64,000 nt of DNA from Neobacillus sp. YX16 (GTDB lineage: Bacteria > Bacillota > Bacilli > Bacillales > Cytobacillaceae): assembly GCF_030123505.1 (NCBI RefSeq), contig NZ_CP126115.1, positions 4,106,001 through 4,170,000 of the forward strand, given 5' to 3'. The notes below the pieces were generated by a model, which saw only the letters and a program-made list of their open reading frames with translations, searched no databases and had not been told where the DNA came from. Positions 26,178 to 34,262 of the stretch are shown here, piece after piece; the first letter of the stretch is position 1, and each line of letters opens with the position of its first letter. Made by a program: the position numbers and the translations under genes.

Positions 26178-26360
26178 GGCTGTGTTAATGGATACTGTTG
26201 ATTTTAGAACCTGTTGATTGGAGCGGAAGGCGCTCGACTCCTGCGGGATGAACGAGCTGAGTGAGACCCCGCAGGAGCAAAGCAGTAAGGAGGCTCACGG
26301 GCGAGCCCGCGGAAAGCGTAGCGCCTGGAGCGCAAATCAACAGCCAAGTTTAACACAGCC
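26178..26360 (-). repeat. dispersed palindromic repeat, copy R1 (inverted orientation)
   Basis: This 183-bp unit is bounded by GGCTGTGTTAA and TTAACACAGCC, with inner CTGTTGATT/AATCAACAG ends and GC-rich internal hairpins (CCCGCAGGAG pairing). It matches copies at 33901, 42441 and 55185 but lies in the opposite orientation. It is much richer in GC than the surroundings. No ORF inside looks genuine. Confidence 0.85.
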
Positions 26361-26370
26361 AAATGTTAAA

Positions 26371-26404
26371 AAGTGTTCCAAGTAATCCTTGGAACACTTT
26401 TTTT
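26371..26404. terminator. bidirectional terminator between the candidate NOR genes and mrpG
   Basis: AAGTGTTCCA and TGGAACACTT arms have T-runs on both sides. It can stop plus-strand transcription from 25908-26171 and minus-strand transcription from the mrp operon. Confidence 0.85.
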
Positions 26405-26410
26405 CTAATA

Positions 26411-26779
26411 TTAATCTACAGATGACTTATTCACTATTTTTTTATTATATTCTTTTAGGTCATCTCTTACACTTTTATCCCAAAGTTTCACTCCTGAATT
26501 GTAGGCTGCCCTGTTAATTAAATGGCCAGAAATGGGAGAAGTCATAAAAAGAAAGATAATGCCTAAGATAAGCCTGGAATTAAAATGACCTTCAAGTGCA
26601 TAAAAGTATAGAAAAGTTCCCAATAGAATAGACATTACCCCTAATGTAGCAGCTTTTGAGGCGGCATGGTTTCGCGTATAAACATCAGGGAGTCTAATCA
26701 CTCCAATAGTAGCAATGAGGCAAAACAAGGAACCAACTAAGATAAAAAATCCGATGAGAAAATCAATGATTACGCTCAC
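26411..26779 (-). CDS. mrpG: Na+/H+ antiporter subunit G
   Basis: This 122-residue subunit has three hydrophobic segments and the PhaG/MnhG signature [24 protein letters not shown] start at GTG 26777-26779, giving MSVIIDF and a family-typical length. The upstream extension to 26848 would run through MrpF coding sequence. It overlaps mrpF by 17 bp. It is the last gene of the mrpA-G operon, whose seven-protein complex exchanges cytoplasmic Na+ for external H+. Confidence 0.9.
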   Translation of the reverse strand: MSVIIDFLIGFFILVGSLFCLIATIGVIRLPDVYTRNHAASKAATLGVMSILLGTFLYFYALEGHFNSRLILGIIFLFMTSPISGHLINRAAYNSGVKLWDKSVRDDLKEYNKKIVNKSSVD

Positions 26780-27047
26780 GTTCGATAATAACCCCCTTTT
26801 CCAAATACTTAGCAAACGCCACTGTTCCGATAAAGGCAAGAATACCAATTAAAAGAATGATTTCGAGAAAAGCATGAGAGCTTAAAACGATTGATATCAA
26901 TGCTGTAATGGCAACGAGATTCACACCAATTGCATCTAGTGCAATCACTCGGTCTGCTACACTGGGACCTTTTATTACCCGATAAATTAATCCAAGCATT
27001 GAAATGGAGCAGAATAACAAAGCTAATCGAATAATGATTTCAATCAT
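26763..27047 (-). CDS. mrpF: Na+/H+ antiporter subunit F
   Basis: This 94-residue protein has three membrane helices and the MrpF/MnhF pattern [28 protein letters not shown]. Family members include the B. subtilis bile/cholate efflux-linked YufC/MrpF. Its ATG overlaps the mrpE stop by one base. Confidence 0.92.
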   Translation of the reverse strand: MIEIIIRLALLFCSISMLGLIYRVIKGPSVADRVIALDAIGVNLVAITALISIVLSSHAFLEIILLIGILAFIGTVAFAKYLEKGVIIERERNH

Positions 27048-27523
27048 TACCTGCTCACCTCCAAAATAGCCTTCTCAAAGGAATTCTTAATACTGTTAAT
27101 CTCATCTTCTACTTCAGCAATATTCATCGCATGTATAAAAAGGGTCTTATTATCCTCTGAAACATCAATGACTAATGTACCTGGAGTTAAGGTAATTAAA
27201 CTCGAAAGAAGAGTGATTTGCCAATCCTTCGTTAGTTCTGTGTCCATTGCAAAAATAGCTGGCCTCATATCTAATTTAGGTTTTAAAACAACTTTTACAA
27301 TGGCTATATTGGACAAGATGAGTTCCTTGATAAAAATAAAGATCAGCTTTATGAAGGACCATAATCTAAATAAATAAAACCGACTGCCAAAGGAACGTCT
27401 AAGCACGAATATAATAAGGAGTCCAAAAATATAGCCTTTTATAAAACTAATGGGATCGTAGGAAACCTTAATAAACATCCATAATAAGGCTAACACCACA
27501 TTCAATAAAATTTGAAATGCCAA
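27047..27523 (-). CDS. mrpE: Na+/H+ antiporter subunit E
   Basis: This 158-residue subunit has two N-terminal hydrophobic segments and the conserved MrpE sequence LLSSLITLTPGTLVIDVSEDNKTLFIHAMN. It lies 6 bp after mrpD and abuts mrpF. Length and motifs match the Bacillus MrpE family. Confidence 0.92.
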   Translation of the reverse strand: MAFQILLNVVLALLWMFIKVSYDPISFIKGYIFGLLIIFVLRRSFGSRFYLFRLWSFIKLIFIFIKELILSNIAIVKVVLKPKLDMRPAIFAMDTELTKDWQITLLSSLITLTPGTLVIDVSEDNKTLFIHAMNIAEVEDEINSIKNSFEKAILEVSR

Positions 27524-27529
27524 AACTTT

Positions 27530-29017
27530 TCACTCCTTTAAGACAGCATTGATATAGATATTCGGATCTAATAAGGTATCTGCTGCCTGCGTAATATATG
27601 GCAATATGGATTCAGAACCAATTCCGTAAAGAGCAGAAATCACTACTAATATAACGGGAGCAATAAGCAATTGTTTTACAGGTGCTTTTTCCTCTCTGCG
27701 GTATGTGCGGTCCTTTCCCCAAAAACCGTTAATAAAGATTTTCATAACCGAAAAAAGAACGAGTAAACTGGACATCAGTGTAATGAAGCCGCCAATAAAG
27801 CTCTCCCCCTCAATCCCTCCTTGCACAATAAGTAGCTTTCCAACAAATCCACTCAACGGCGGAATTCCTGCGAGAGCTAGAGCAGCAATAAAGAATGTCC
27901 AGCCAAGACCCGGATAACGGTTAATAAGCCCGCTGATATTTCTTAAATTACTAGTCCCGGTAATCGAAATGACGATCCCTATAAGTAGAAATAAAGCTGC
28001 TTTTATAAGAATGTCGTGTATCAAATAGTAAACAGCACCTGTGATGGAAGCCGTGTTCAAGACGGAAATCCCATACAAGATAACACCTACCGCGACGATG
28101 ATATTATAAATAATGATGTTCTTGATATCCCAGTAAGCAATTGCACCAATAACACCGAACACAATTGACAGAATCGCTAGAATGGAAAGAAGACCAAAAG
28201 TATCCATATCATGATAAAAGAAAAGCGTATACGTTCTTGTAATCGAATAGACTCCTACTTTTGTCAATAAAGCACCGAAAAGAGCTAATACAGGGGCAGG
28301 TGGCGCATAATAGGATCCCGGCATCCAAAAGTAGAGTGGGAAAATGGCCCCTTTCAAACCAAAAACGATTAAAAACAATACAGCAATAACCGTTAATATC
28401 CCTGGCATTCCATTTACACTTATTTCATTAATTCTAGTAGAAATATGCGCCATATTTAACGTGCCAACTACGGAATATAAATAGGCAACCGCAATAACAA
28501 ATAACGCTGATGAAATGACATTGACAAGTAAATATTTAATGGATTCTCTTAGTTGTATCTTGGTTCCTCCAAGTACTAACAAAACATAGGAAGACATAAG
28601 CATAACCTCAAAAAACACAAATAGGTTAAAGATATCTCCTGTTGTAAACGCTCCGTTTACTCCTACTAATAAAAAGTTAAACACAGCATAGAAGTAATAT
28701 TTTTCACGTTCTTCTCCTATCGATTTAAAGGAGTAAATTAAACAAACAAACGAAATAATACTTGTTGTAAGTACTAAGAGTGCTGAAAACATGTCAGATA
28801 CTAAAGTTATCCCAAATGGAGCATCCCAGCTGCTGACATTGAGGGATTGGATCCCATCAATCCGTACCCTTTGTACAATTAACCAAGCAGCAATAATTGT
28901 ACCTATTGAAGAAATCGTTGCAACAACTCGCTGAGCGGTGATTCTTTTATTAAGAAAAATTAATATTACCCCAGTAAATAAGGGGATTAATATAGGTAAA
29001 ATGATTAAGTTAGTCAT
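27530..29017 (-). CDS. mrpD: Na+/H+ antiporter subunit D
   Basis: This 495-residue, roughly 14-helix protein belongs to the NuoL/M/N proton-translocating family. Conserved charged and Pro-containing motifs are [37 protein letters not shown] and a helix with [13 protein letters not shown], whose Glu corresponds to the family's essential residue. It overlaps mrpC by 8 bp. Confidence 0.94.
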   Translation of the reverse strand: MTNLIILPILIPLFTGVILIFLNKRITAQRVVATISSIGTIIAAWLIVQRVRIDGIQSLNVSSWDAPFGITLVSDMFSALLVLTTSIISFVCLIYSFKSIGEEREKYYFYAVFNFLLVGVNGAFTTGDIFNLFVFFEVMLMSSYVLLVLGGTKIQLRESIKYLLVNVISSALFVIAVAYLYSVVGTLNMAHISTRINEISVNGMPGILTVIAVLFLIVFGLKGAIFPLYFWMPGSYYAPPAPVLALFGALLTKVGVYSITRTYTLFFYHDMDTFGLLSILAILSIVFGVIGAIAYWDIKNIIIYNIIVAVGVILYGISVLNTASITGAVYYLIHDILIKAALFLLIGIVISITGTSNLRNISGLINRYPGLGWTFFIAALALAGIPPLSGFVGKLLIVQGGIEGESFIGGFITLMSSLLVLFSVMKIFINGFWGKDRTYRREEKAPVKQLLIAPVILVVISALYGIGSESILPYITQAADTLLDPNIYINAVLKE

Positions 29018-29351
29018 CTTTCTCTGTTCCCCTCATTCCTTCTACATTATCTGTTCCCAGCTCTTGATAGGATCGATAAGCCAATACTAAGAAAAATGCT
29101 GTCACACCAAAGCTGATAACAATGGCGGTTAAAATTAACGCCTGAGGCAATGGATCTGTATAGCTCTCCTCATTTCCTCCTAGAATTGGTGCAGCTCCTC
29201 GTTTAAGTCCACCCATGGTTAGAATAAGGAGATGAGCACCATGGCTTAATAGTCCAGTACCAACAATAATACGTAATAGACTTTTTGAAAGCATTAAATA
29301 GGTGGCGATCATAAATAGAATACCAATTACAAATGCCATTAATATTTCCAT
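29010..29351 (-). CDS. mrpC: Na+/H+ antiporter subunit C
   Basis: This 113-residue NuoK-like subunit has three helices. The conserved segment [18 protein letters not shown] leads into a [16 protein letters not shown] motif. Its start codon shares a base with the mrpB stop (TAATG). Confidence 0.93.
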   Translation of the reverse strand: MEILMAFVIGILFMIATYLMLSKSLLRIIVGTGLLSHGAHLLILTMGGLKRGAAPILGGNEESYTDPLPQALILTAIVISFGVTAFFLVLAYRSYQELGTDNVEGMRGTEKDD

Positions 29352-29776
29352 TAGTCATCCTCCCCTATCGTTTGAATAATGGTCATCGTAACTCCCACAA
29401 CAACAAAGTAAACTCCTAAATCAAAAAGTGTTGCTGTATGAAGTGATAATTCACCAAGAATCGGTAACTGAACATCTCCAAACGCATGCGTTAAAAACGG
29501 AACATCAAAGAGGAGAGAACCCGCACTTGTTCCAATTGCAAATAGCAGCCCAATCGCCGTGAGAATACGGTAGTTTACTGGCAAAAATCCCTCAACTGTT
29601 TTAATATCATAGGCAATTAATAGGAGAACAATCGCCCCGGCTGTCATTAACCCTCCTATAAACCCTCCTCCGGGATAATAATGGCCTGCTGTGAAAATAT
29701 AGACTGAGTACAGGACAATAAAGAAAAGAAGAACTTTTATGGCTGTTTCAAGTATGATATTGTTTGTTTTTCTCAT
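29351..29776 (-). CDS. mrpB: Na+/H+ antiporter subunit B
   Basis: This 141-residue subunit has four hydrophobic segments and the MnhB signature [22 protein letters not shown]. The ATG overlaps the mrpA stop (ATGA), with an AGGAGGAAAGAAGG site inside mrpA. Confidence 0.93.
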   Translation of the reverse strand: MRKTNNIILETAIKVLLFFIVLYSVYIFTAGHYYPGGGFIGGLMTAGAIVLLLIAYDIKTVEGFLPVNYRILTAIGLLFAIGTSAGSLLFDVPFLTHAFGDVQLPILGELSLHTATLFDLGVYFVVVGVTMTIIQTIGEDD

Positions 29777-32178
29777 CCTTCTTTCCTCCTGTTCAATCTT
29801 AATTTGATCATGCCAAAAATTCCTAATGAAGCAATTGCCAATACTGTGATTTCAAAAAGAGTATCAAAGCCGCGAAAATCAACTAGAATAACGTTTACCA
29901 TGTTTTTGCCGGCAGCCTCTGTATACGTATTCTCCACATAATATTTTGATATAGAATCAAATAGCTTACTGCTATGAGCAGAAAGTGCGATTAAGGTTAC
30001 AATTGCACCTACTCCAACCGAGATGAGAGCATTAATAAGTCTAAATCTCATCCTTGTCTCAAACTTTCTTAATTTCGGTAAATGATAGAAGCAAACCAAG
30101 AATAGTGCTACAGAAATCGTTTCAATAACAAGCTGAGTTAAAGCTAAATCAGGAGCTCTAAATAAAACATAAAATAGAGAAACAGTATAACCAACAGCAC
30201 CAAGCAGGATGATAGAAGTCATTCTTGATTTAGCAAATAGAATACAAATCGATCCCAAAACAACAAGAATGGCTAGGGCGACTTCGTATACTCCTATCGA
30301 AGATACATTGCTTGTACTAAACGTAAAGGCATTCTTTCCAATAAGGGTGGCTGCAAGAATTATTATGAAGAATGCAAATATATATACGAGATACGACCTA
30401 ATCGATCCATTCATATAAGTATTTGTTAGCTTATAGGAGACTGATTGTAATCCTTCTAATACGAAGTCATAAAATCGATTAAGCTCCAGCTTCTCAGGAA
30501 TACCTTTATAGATTTTTTTCCATCTAGAATGTGTTATATAAAGTACCAATCCTAATATAATTACACCAAGTGTCATAAACAGTTCAATTGTAGGACCATG
30601 CCAGAAGGAAATATGAACCTTAAATTCTCCCCCCCCTCCTAGTAGACTTGGAAGAATCGAAGCCATAGCTGGTGAGATCAGACTATCTGATAATAGGTTT
30701 GGGAAAAAACCGAAAATAATCACTAGTGAAACTAAAATTATCGGTGAAATCAGCAATCCAATTGGAGCTTCATGTGGTTTTTTATCAAGTTTTTCAGGCT
30801 GATATTTACCTGTAAAGGTTTGAAAAACAAGAATCATGCTATAAATAAAGGTAAAGATGCTGGCAATCCAAGCAAGCACTGGGAATAATATCCCCCAGGT
30901 TTCGAGGTTAAATATATCCATTTCGGTTACATGAACCATCGCTGTAAAGAACATCTCTTTACTTAAGAAACCATTAAAGGGAGGAAGTCCTGCCATTGAG
31001 AATGCACCAACAATAGATATCGTAAATGTGATTGGCATAAAATGCATTAATCCACCCAATTTACGTATATCCCGTGTACCTGTTTCATGATCGACGATTC
31101 CAGCTGCCATGAACAAGCTTCCTTTAAAGGTTGCATGGTTGATTAAGTGGAAAATAGCCGCTGTTACAGCTACCGTAAAGATGTTTTCATCCAAAAAATC
31201 ATAATGATAGGCGGCTGCTCCAACACCAAGCAATGACATGATAAGTCCTAATTGACTGACAGTTGAAAAGGCTAATATCGCTTTTAAATCGGTTTGTTTC
31301 ACGGCAAATACAGAACCCCATATCATGGTCAGTACTCCAACACCTGCAACAAGCCAGAACCAAAGAATATGTTCTCCGAACACAGGAGTAAAACGTGCTA
31401 CCAAATATATTCCTGCCTTGACCATTGTCGCCGAGTGTAAGTAGGCACTAACTGGCGTTGGAGCTTCCATAGCATCCGGAAGCCAAATATAGAATGGAAA
31501 TTGTGCAGATTTTGTAAAAGCACCAAGTAAAATACATAGTAATGCAGGCACAAATAATGCGTGGTTAAAAATTTCATTTGCTTGAGACATAATTTCTGTG
31601 AAGCTAAAGGTTCCAGTCATGATGTAAAGAAGGATGATTCCTCCTAGCATGGCAAGTCCGCCAAATACCGTAATGAGCATAGATTTTTGTGCCCCGTAAC
31701 GGGATTTATCTCGTTCGTACCAGTAACCAATTAATAAAAAAGATGAAAAGCTAGTTAATTCCCAAAATGCATACATCACAATTAAGTTATCCGATAAGAC
31801 AACTCCCAGCATGGCAGCCATGAAGAGAAGTAAATATACATAAAAGTTATTGAGCTTTTCTTTATTCTTTGCTAGATAATAGATGGAATATAGAACAACC
31901 AATGCCCCAATCCCTGTTATAAGCAGGGAAAATAAAAGGCCAAGTCCGTCGACTTTTGCTGTAAAATTAATTCCTAAAGACGGAATCCAGTTAATCATTT
32001 TAATAAATGATGTCCCACTCATTGTTTCCGGTAGGAAAGTGAGAAAATAGCCGAACAATAAAATAGGTAGAGGTAACACAAACCAACCAGTATGTATTTG
32101 ACGAAATGTTCTGTAAAATAGAGGGATAAAAATTGATAGGATTAATGGTGCTACAATCGCCAAGTGTAGAAAAGACAA
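29773..32178 (-). CDS. mrpA: Na+/H+ antiporter subunit A
   Basis: This 801-residue, roughly 20-helix subunit comprises a NuoL-like antiporter core (residues about 60-480, with FWELTSFSSFLLIGYWYERDKSRYGAQKS and PTPVSAYLHSATMVKAG). A C-terminal MrpA-specific region includes the DUF4040/MbhD-like LFRAPDLALTQLVIETISVALFLVCFY motif. Translation starts at TTG 32176-32178, which follows AGGAGG by 7 nt; there is no better ATG. It is the first gene of the mrp operon, required in Bacillus for alkali and sodium tolerance. Confidence 0.94.
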   Translation of the reverse strand: MSFLHLAIVAPLILSIFIPLFYRTFRQIHTGWFVLPLPILLFGYFLTFLPETMSGTSFIKMINWIPSLGINFTAKVDGLGLLFSLLITGIGALVVLYSIYYLAKNKEKLNNFYVYLLLFMAAMLGVVLSDNLIVMYAFWELTSFSSFLLIGYWYERDKSRYGAQKSMLITVFGGLAMLGGIILLYIMTGTFSFTEIMSQANEIFNHALFVPALLCILLGAFTKSAQFPFYIWLPDAMEAPTPVSAYLHSATMVKAGIYLVARFTPVFGEHILWFWLVAGVGVLTMIWGSVFAVKQTDLKAILAFSTVSQLGLIMSLLGVGAAAYHYDFLDENIFTVAVTAAIFHLINHATFKGSLFMAAGIVDHETGTRDIRKLGGLMHFMPITFTISIVGAFSMAGLPPFNGFLSKEMFFTAMVHVTEMDIFNLETWGILFPVLAWIASIFTFIYSMILVFQTFTGKYQPEKLDKKPHEAPIGLLISPIILVSLVIIFGFFPNLLSDSLISPAMASILPSLLGGGGEFKVHISFWHGPTIELFMTLGVIILGLVLYITHSRWKKIYKGIPEKLELNRFYDFVLEGLQSVSYKLTNTYMNGSIRSYLVYIFAFFIIILAATLIGKNAFTFSTSNVSSIGVYEVALAILVVLGSICILFAKSRMTSIILLGAVGYTVSLFYVLFRAPDLALTQLVIETISVALFLVCFYHLPKLRKFETRMRFRLINALISVGVGAIVTLIALSAHSSKLFDSISKYYVENTYTEAAGKNMVNVILVDFRGFDTLFEITVLAIASLGIFGMIKLRLNRRKEG

Positions 32179-32521
32179 AACAAAACCTCCTTATTTCTGA
32201 GATACCAACCCTTTTGGTCATCTGATAACTTATGAGTTTCAATATTAACTCTTCACTATCATTCCACCTCTCGATTCATTTCATTTATTTTTACATTCAA
32301 TTTTTGGAAATACAAAAGGAGCCTGTCACTAAGGGACATAGTTATCCCTTGGTGACAGGCTCCTCCAAAAATCGTTTTTATTTATTTACATAATGTTAAC
32401 ATGACTTTAGTGTCCCTTCAATGGTTTTTTATTAAAAAATAATACAACCATGAACTTCGTCCAAGCTTTCTAACCCGTTAATTCATAAATTGAAGTAGAT
32501 AACGATGGAGGAGAAGAAGGA
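32179..32521. other. 343-bp divergent intergenic region between mrpA and yjcZ
   Basis: It holds the mrpA ribosome site, one strong hairpin at 32318-32363 (listed separately) and otherwise AT-rich sequence without a convincing gene. The mrp promoter must lie here, but I cannot pick it with confidence. Confidence 0.6.
32318..32363 (-). terminator. terminator-like hairpin in the mrpA leader
   Basis: Nineteen-base arms (about GGAGCCTGTCAC...AAGGGA with its near-complement) are separated by an 8-nt loop. TTTT follows on the minus strand. No minus-strand gene lies between it and the plus-strand genes upstream, so it may be a leader attenuator for mrp. Confidence 0.55.
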
Positions 32522-32623
32522 ATGGGTCAAAATGGTGGTAATAACAATGCATTTGCATTAATTGTTGTTTTGTTTATTCTTCTAATAATTGTCGGGTCTG
32601 CTTTCATTGGAGGCGGATTTTAA
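32522..32623 (+). CDS. yjcZ: YjcZ family sporulation-associated small membrane protein
   Basis: This 33-residue protein MGQNGGNNNAFALIVVLFILL... has a Gly/Asn-rich head, one transmembrane helix (residues about 11-30) and a GGGF tail. That is the usual YjcZ-family pattern of tiny spore or forespore membrane proteins. GGAGGAGAAGAAGGA precedes the ATG and a strong terminator follows. Confidence 0.85.
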   Translation: MGQNGGNNNAFALIVVLFILLIIVGSAFIGGGF

Positions 32624-32638
32624 AAATACAGCTTCATT

Positions 32639-32677
32639 AAAAAATGCTTCAGCGTGTAGGTGCTGAAGCATTTTTTA
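32639..32677 (+). terminator. terminator of yjcZ
   Basis: AATGCTTCAGC and GCTGAAGCATT arms are followed by TTTTTT. Confidence 0.85.
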
Positions 32678-32746
32678 AATAAATTGTTGTATCTTCAGTT
32701 AAACTATCTGTATGATAGTAACATTACGATAATATTGGAGGCATCA

Positions 32747-33223
32747 ATGCTTACTTTTAACGAAAAATTAGCCATAATTGAGACATTCCCAGAACTAGAG
32801 CGAAAAGACGTTTCACTTAAACGTGTAAATTTCCAGCTGCCTAACAGCGCATCTGATAAAAAAAATGTGGTCTATCATCTTCACCCAAATGGAAACGGAT
32901 TTGTTTATGCAGGAAACCTACATACCTATCAAACCGATGATAAAGGAATGGTTAATATCCGTGACTTTTCTACAGATGAATTAAAGAAATTAATTCAGGA
33001 GTCCATCGAGTCCTTATTGCCAGTTGAAAAATCACTTGCAGAAGAAGCGATTATTGGGAATCAGGTTGAAGAACGTTGGGTGAACGAAGAAAAAAATCAT
33101 CTGATTTTAATAAACGAGAACGATACGTGGAATATATACTTTGGATTAAATCTGGAAGAAAGCTTCGATACCTATGGTGAAGCGGAAGAGTTTTTAACAG
33201 AGGAAGGATTTCACAGAGTTTAA
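32747..33223 (+). CDS. conserved hypothetical protein, 158 residues
   Basis: This is a soluble acidic protein starting MLTFNEKLAIIETFPELERKDVSLKRVNFQ. It has no signal peptide or membrane helix. ATG 32747 has GGAGG at 6 nt; the longer frame back to 32660 would run through the yjcZ terminator and is unlikely. A hairpin terminator follows. The two-part look (residues 1-75 and about 105-158, the latter NHLILINENDTWNIYFGLNLEESFDTYGEAEEFL) suggests two small alpha/beta modules. Function unknown. Confidence 0.7.
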   Translation: MLTFNEKLAIIETFPELERKDVSLKRVNFQLPNSASDKKNVVYHLHPNGNGFVYAGNLHTYQTDDKGMVNIRDFSTDELKKLIQESIESLLPVEKSLAEEAIIGNQVEERWVNEEKNHLILINENDTWNIYFGLNLEESFDTYGEAEEFLTEEGFHRV

Positions 33224-33237
33224 TAAATATTAATTCA

Positions 33238-33268
33238 AGCTGTGCCGCACAAAGCACAGCTTTTTTTG
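33238..33268 (+). terminator. terminator after the 158-residue hypothetical gene
   Basis: AGCTGTGC and GCACAGCT arms are followed by seven T. Confidence 0.8.
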
Positions 33269-33283
33269 TTTAATCTAGCTCAG

Positions 33284-33799
33284 TTATTTTGCTAGTTCTA
33301 TATCAATCAAGTCATCTAGGCGTATAATGCTTTGTTTTGCCCGATCGTAATCGATTGTTCGATAGTGGTGCATCCCTCCCTCTTCTTCGTCTTTCTCATC
33401 CGCCCATTTCACAATTTGCTGGAGCGGTGTACGAACAATATCGTTTGATGGTAAGAATGAATCGGTATGAAACAGTATTGCTAAAGCGATGCTTTTTGCC
33501 TTTACTGGATTCTCACCAAGACGGATTAATAATTTGTGTGCTCTCTCCGCACCCTTAATTGGATGAATGTCATTTTGTTTATATAAATCATAGTCCCATT
33601 TCCCATTTTTATACCAGGTATAGTGCCCCATATCATGTAAAAGCCCTGCCTTTGCCGCAATATCAATATCCAGTTGATGTTCTTTGGCTAAATGAAAGGC
33701 ATGATAGGCCACTGCAATTGCATGTGCAATGCCAGATCGATTCAAGTATTTTTGTGCAATATGATGTTCAAATATGTTAATTAACCTTACATCTCTCAT
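33284..33799 (-). CDS. HD domain-containing metal-dependent phosphohydrolase
   Basis: This 171-residue HD-superfamily protein has His in the first helix (IAHAIAVAYHAFHLA), the HD doublet in AGLLHDMGHYTW and later His in ALAILFHTDSF. I chose ATG 33797-33799 because GGAGGAG lies 6 nt before it. Such small HD proteins hydrolyse nucleotides or other phosphates; the substrate here is not evident. It is a single gene facing the plus-strand hypothetical gene. Confidence 0.8.
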   Translation of the reverse strand: MRDVRLINIFEHHIAQKYLNRSGIAHAIAVAYHAFHLAKEHQLDIDIAAKAGLLHDMGHYTWYKNGKWDYDLYKQNDIHPIKGAERAHKLLIRLGENPVKAKSIALAILFHTDSFLPSNDIVRTPLQQIVKWADEKDEEEGGMHHYRTIDYDRAKQSIIRLDDLIDIELAK

Positions 33800-33900
33800 A
33801 TCAATCTCCTCCACACTTAGCATCATGCAATTTTTTTACTATTCATTATATTATAAACATAATTCTAAAGCTACATATTTATACATATTACTTAATAAAA

Positions 33901-34204
33901 GGCTGTGTTAAATTAGGCTGTTGATTTGTGTTCCACTAAGGAATGCTTCTTTGAATAATCACCGCAGTGACAGGCGGTCTCTTCCTGTCACGAGGCGCTT
34001 CGCTTTCCGCAGGCGGTTAGGGAAACCTCCTCGGCGCTAAGAGATGAGCGGGGTCTCCCCTGTCCCGTCCTCCTGCAGGACATTGATTTACTTCCTCGAA
34101 TCCGCCCACGCACGAAGAAAATGCGATAGCATTTTCGAGGAGTCTCGCGCCTTCCGCACAAATCAACATAGTTCTATAATCAACAGTATACTTTTAACAC
34201 AGCC
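33901..34204 (+). repeat. dispersed palindromic repeat, copy R2 (304 bp, with inserts)
   Basis: It is bounded by GGCTGTGTTAA and TTAACACAGCC. Relative to copy R4 it carries two extra blocks: one near 33940-34000 and one of about 62 bp near 34078-34142 (cattgatttac...gcattttcgagg). The second block is shared with copy R3. Internal ORFs are artefacts of the repeat. It accounts for most of the gene-free stretch 33800-34262. Confidence 0.85.
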
Positions 34205-34206
34205 TA

Positions 34207-34245
34207 ATAAAAAAGGAGCTCTCATTGTTAATGAAAGCTCCTTTT
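34207..34245 (-). terminator. terminator of the LTA synthase gene
   Basis: On the minus strand GGAGCTTTCAT and ATGAGAGCTCC arms precede a T-run; it lies just outside repeat R2. Confidence 0.85.
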
Positions 34246-34262
34246 ACTTTTGTATTCACTTG

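Noticed and set aside
33901..34204. Insertion sequence
   Set aside because: It is only about 300 bp, with no transposase frame; the pattern fits a non-autonomous palindromic repeat.
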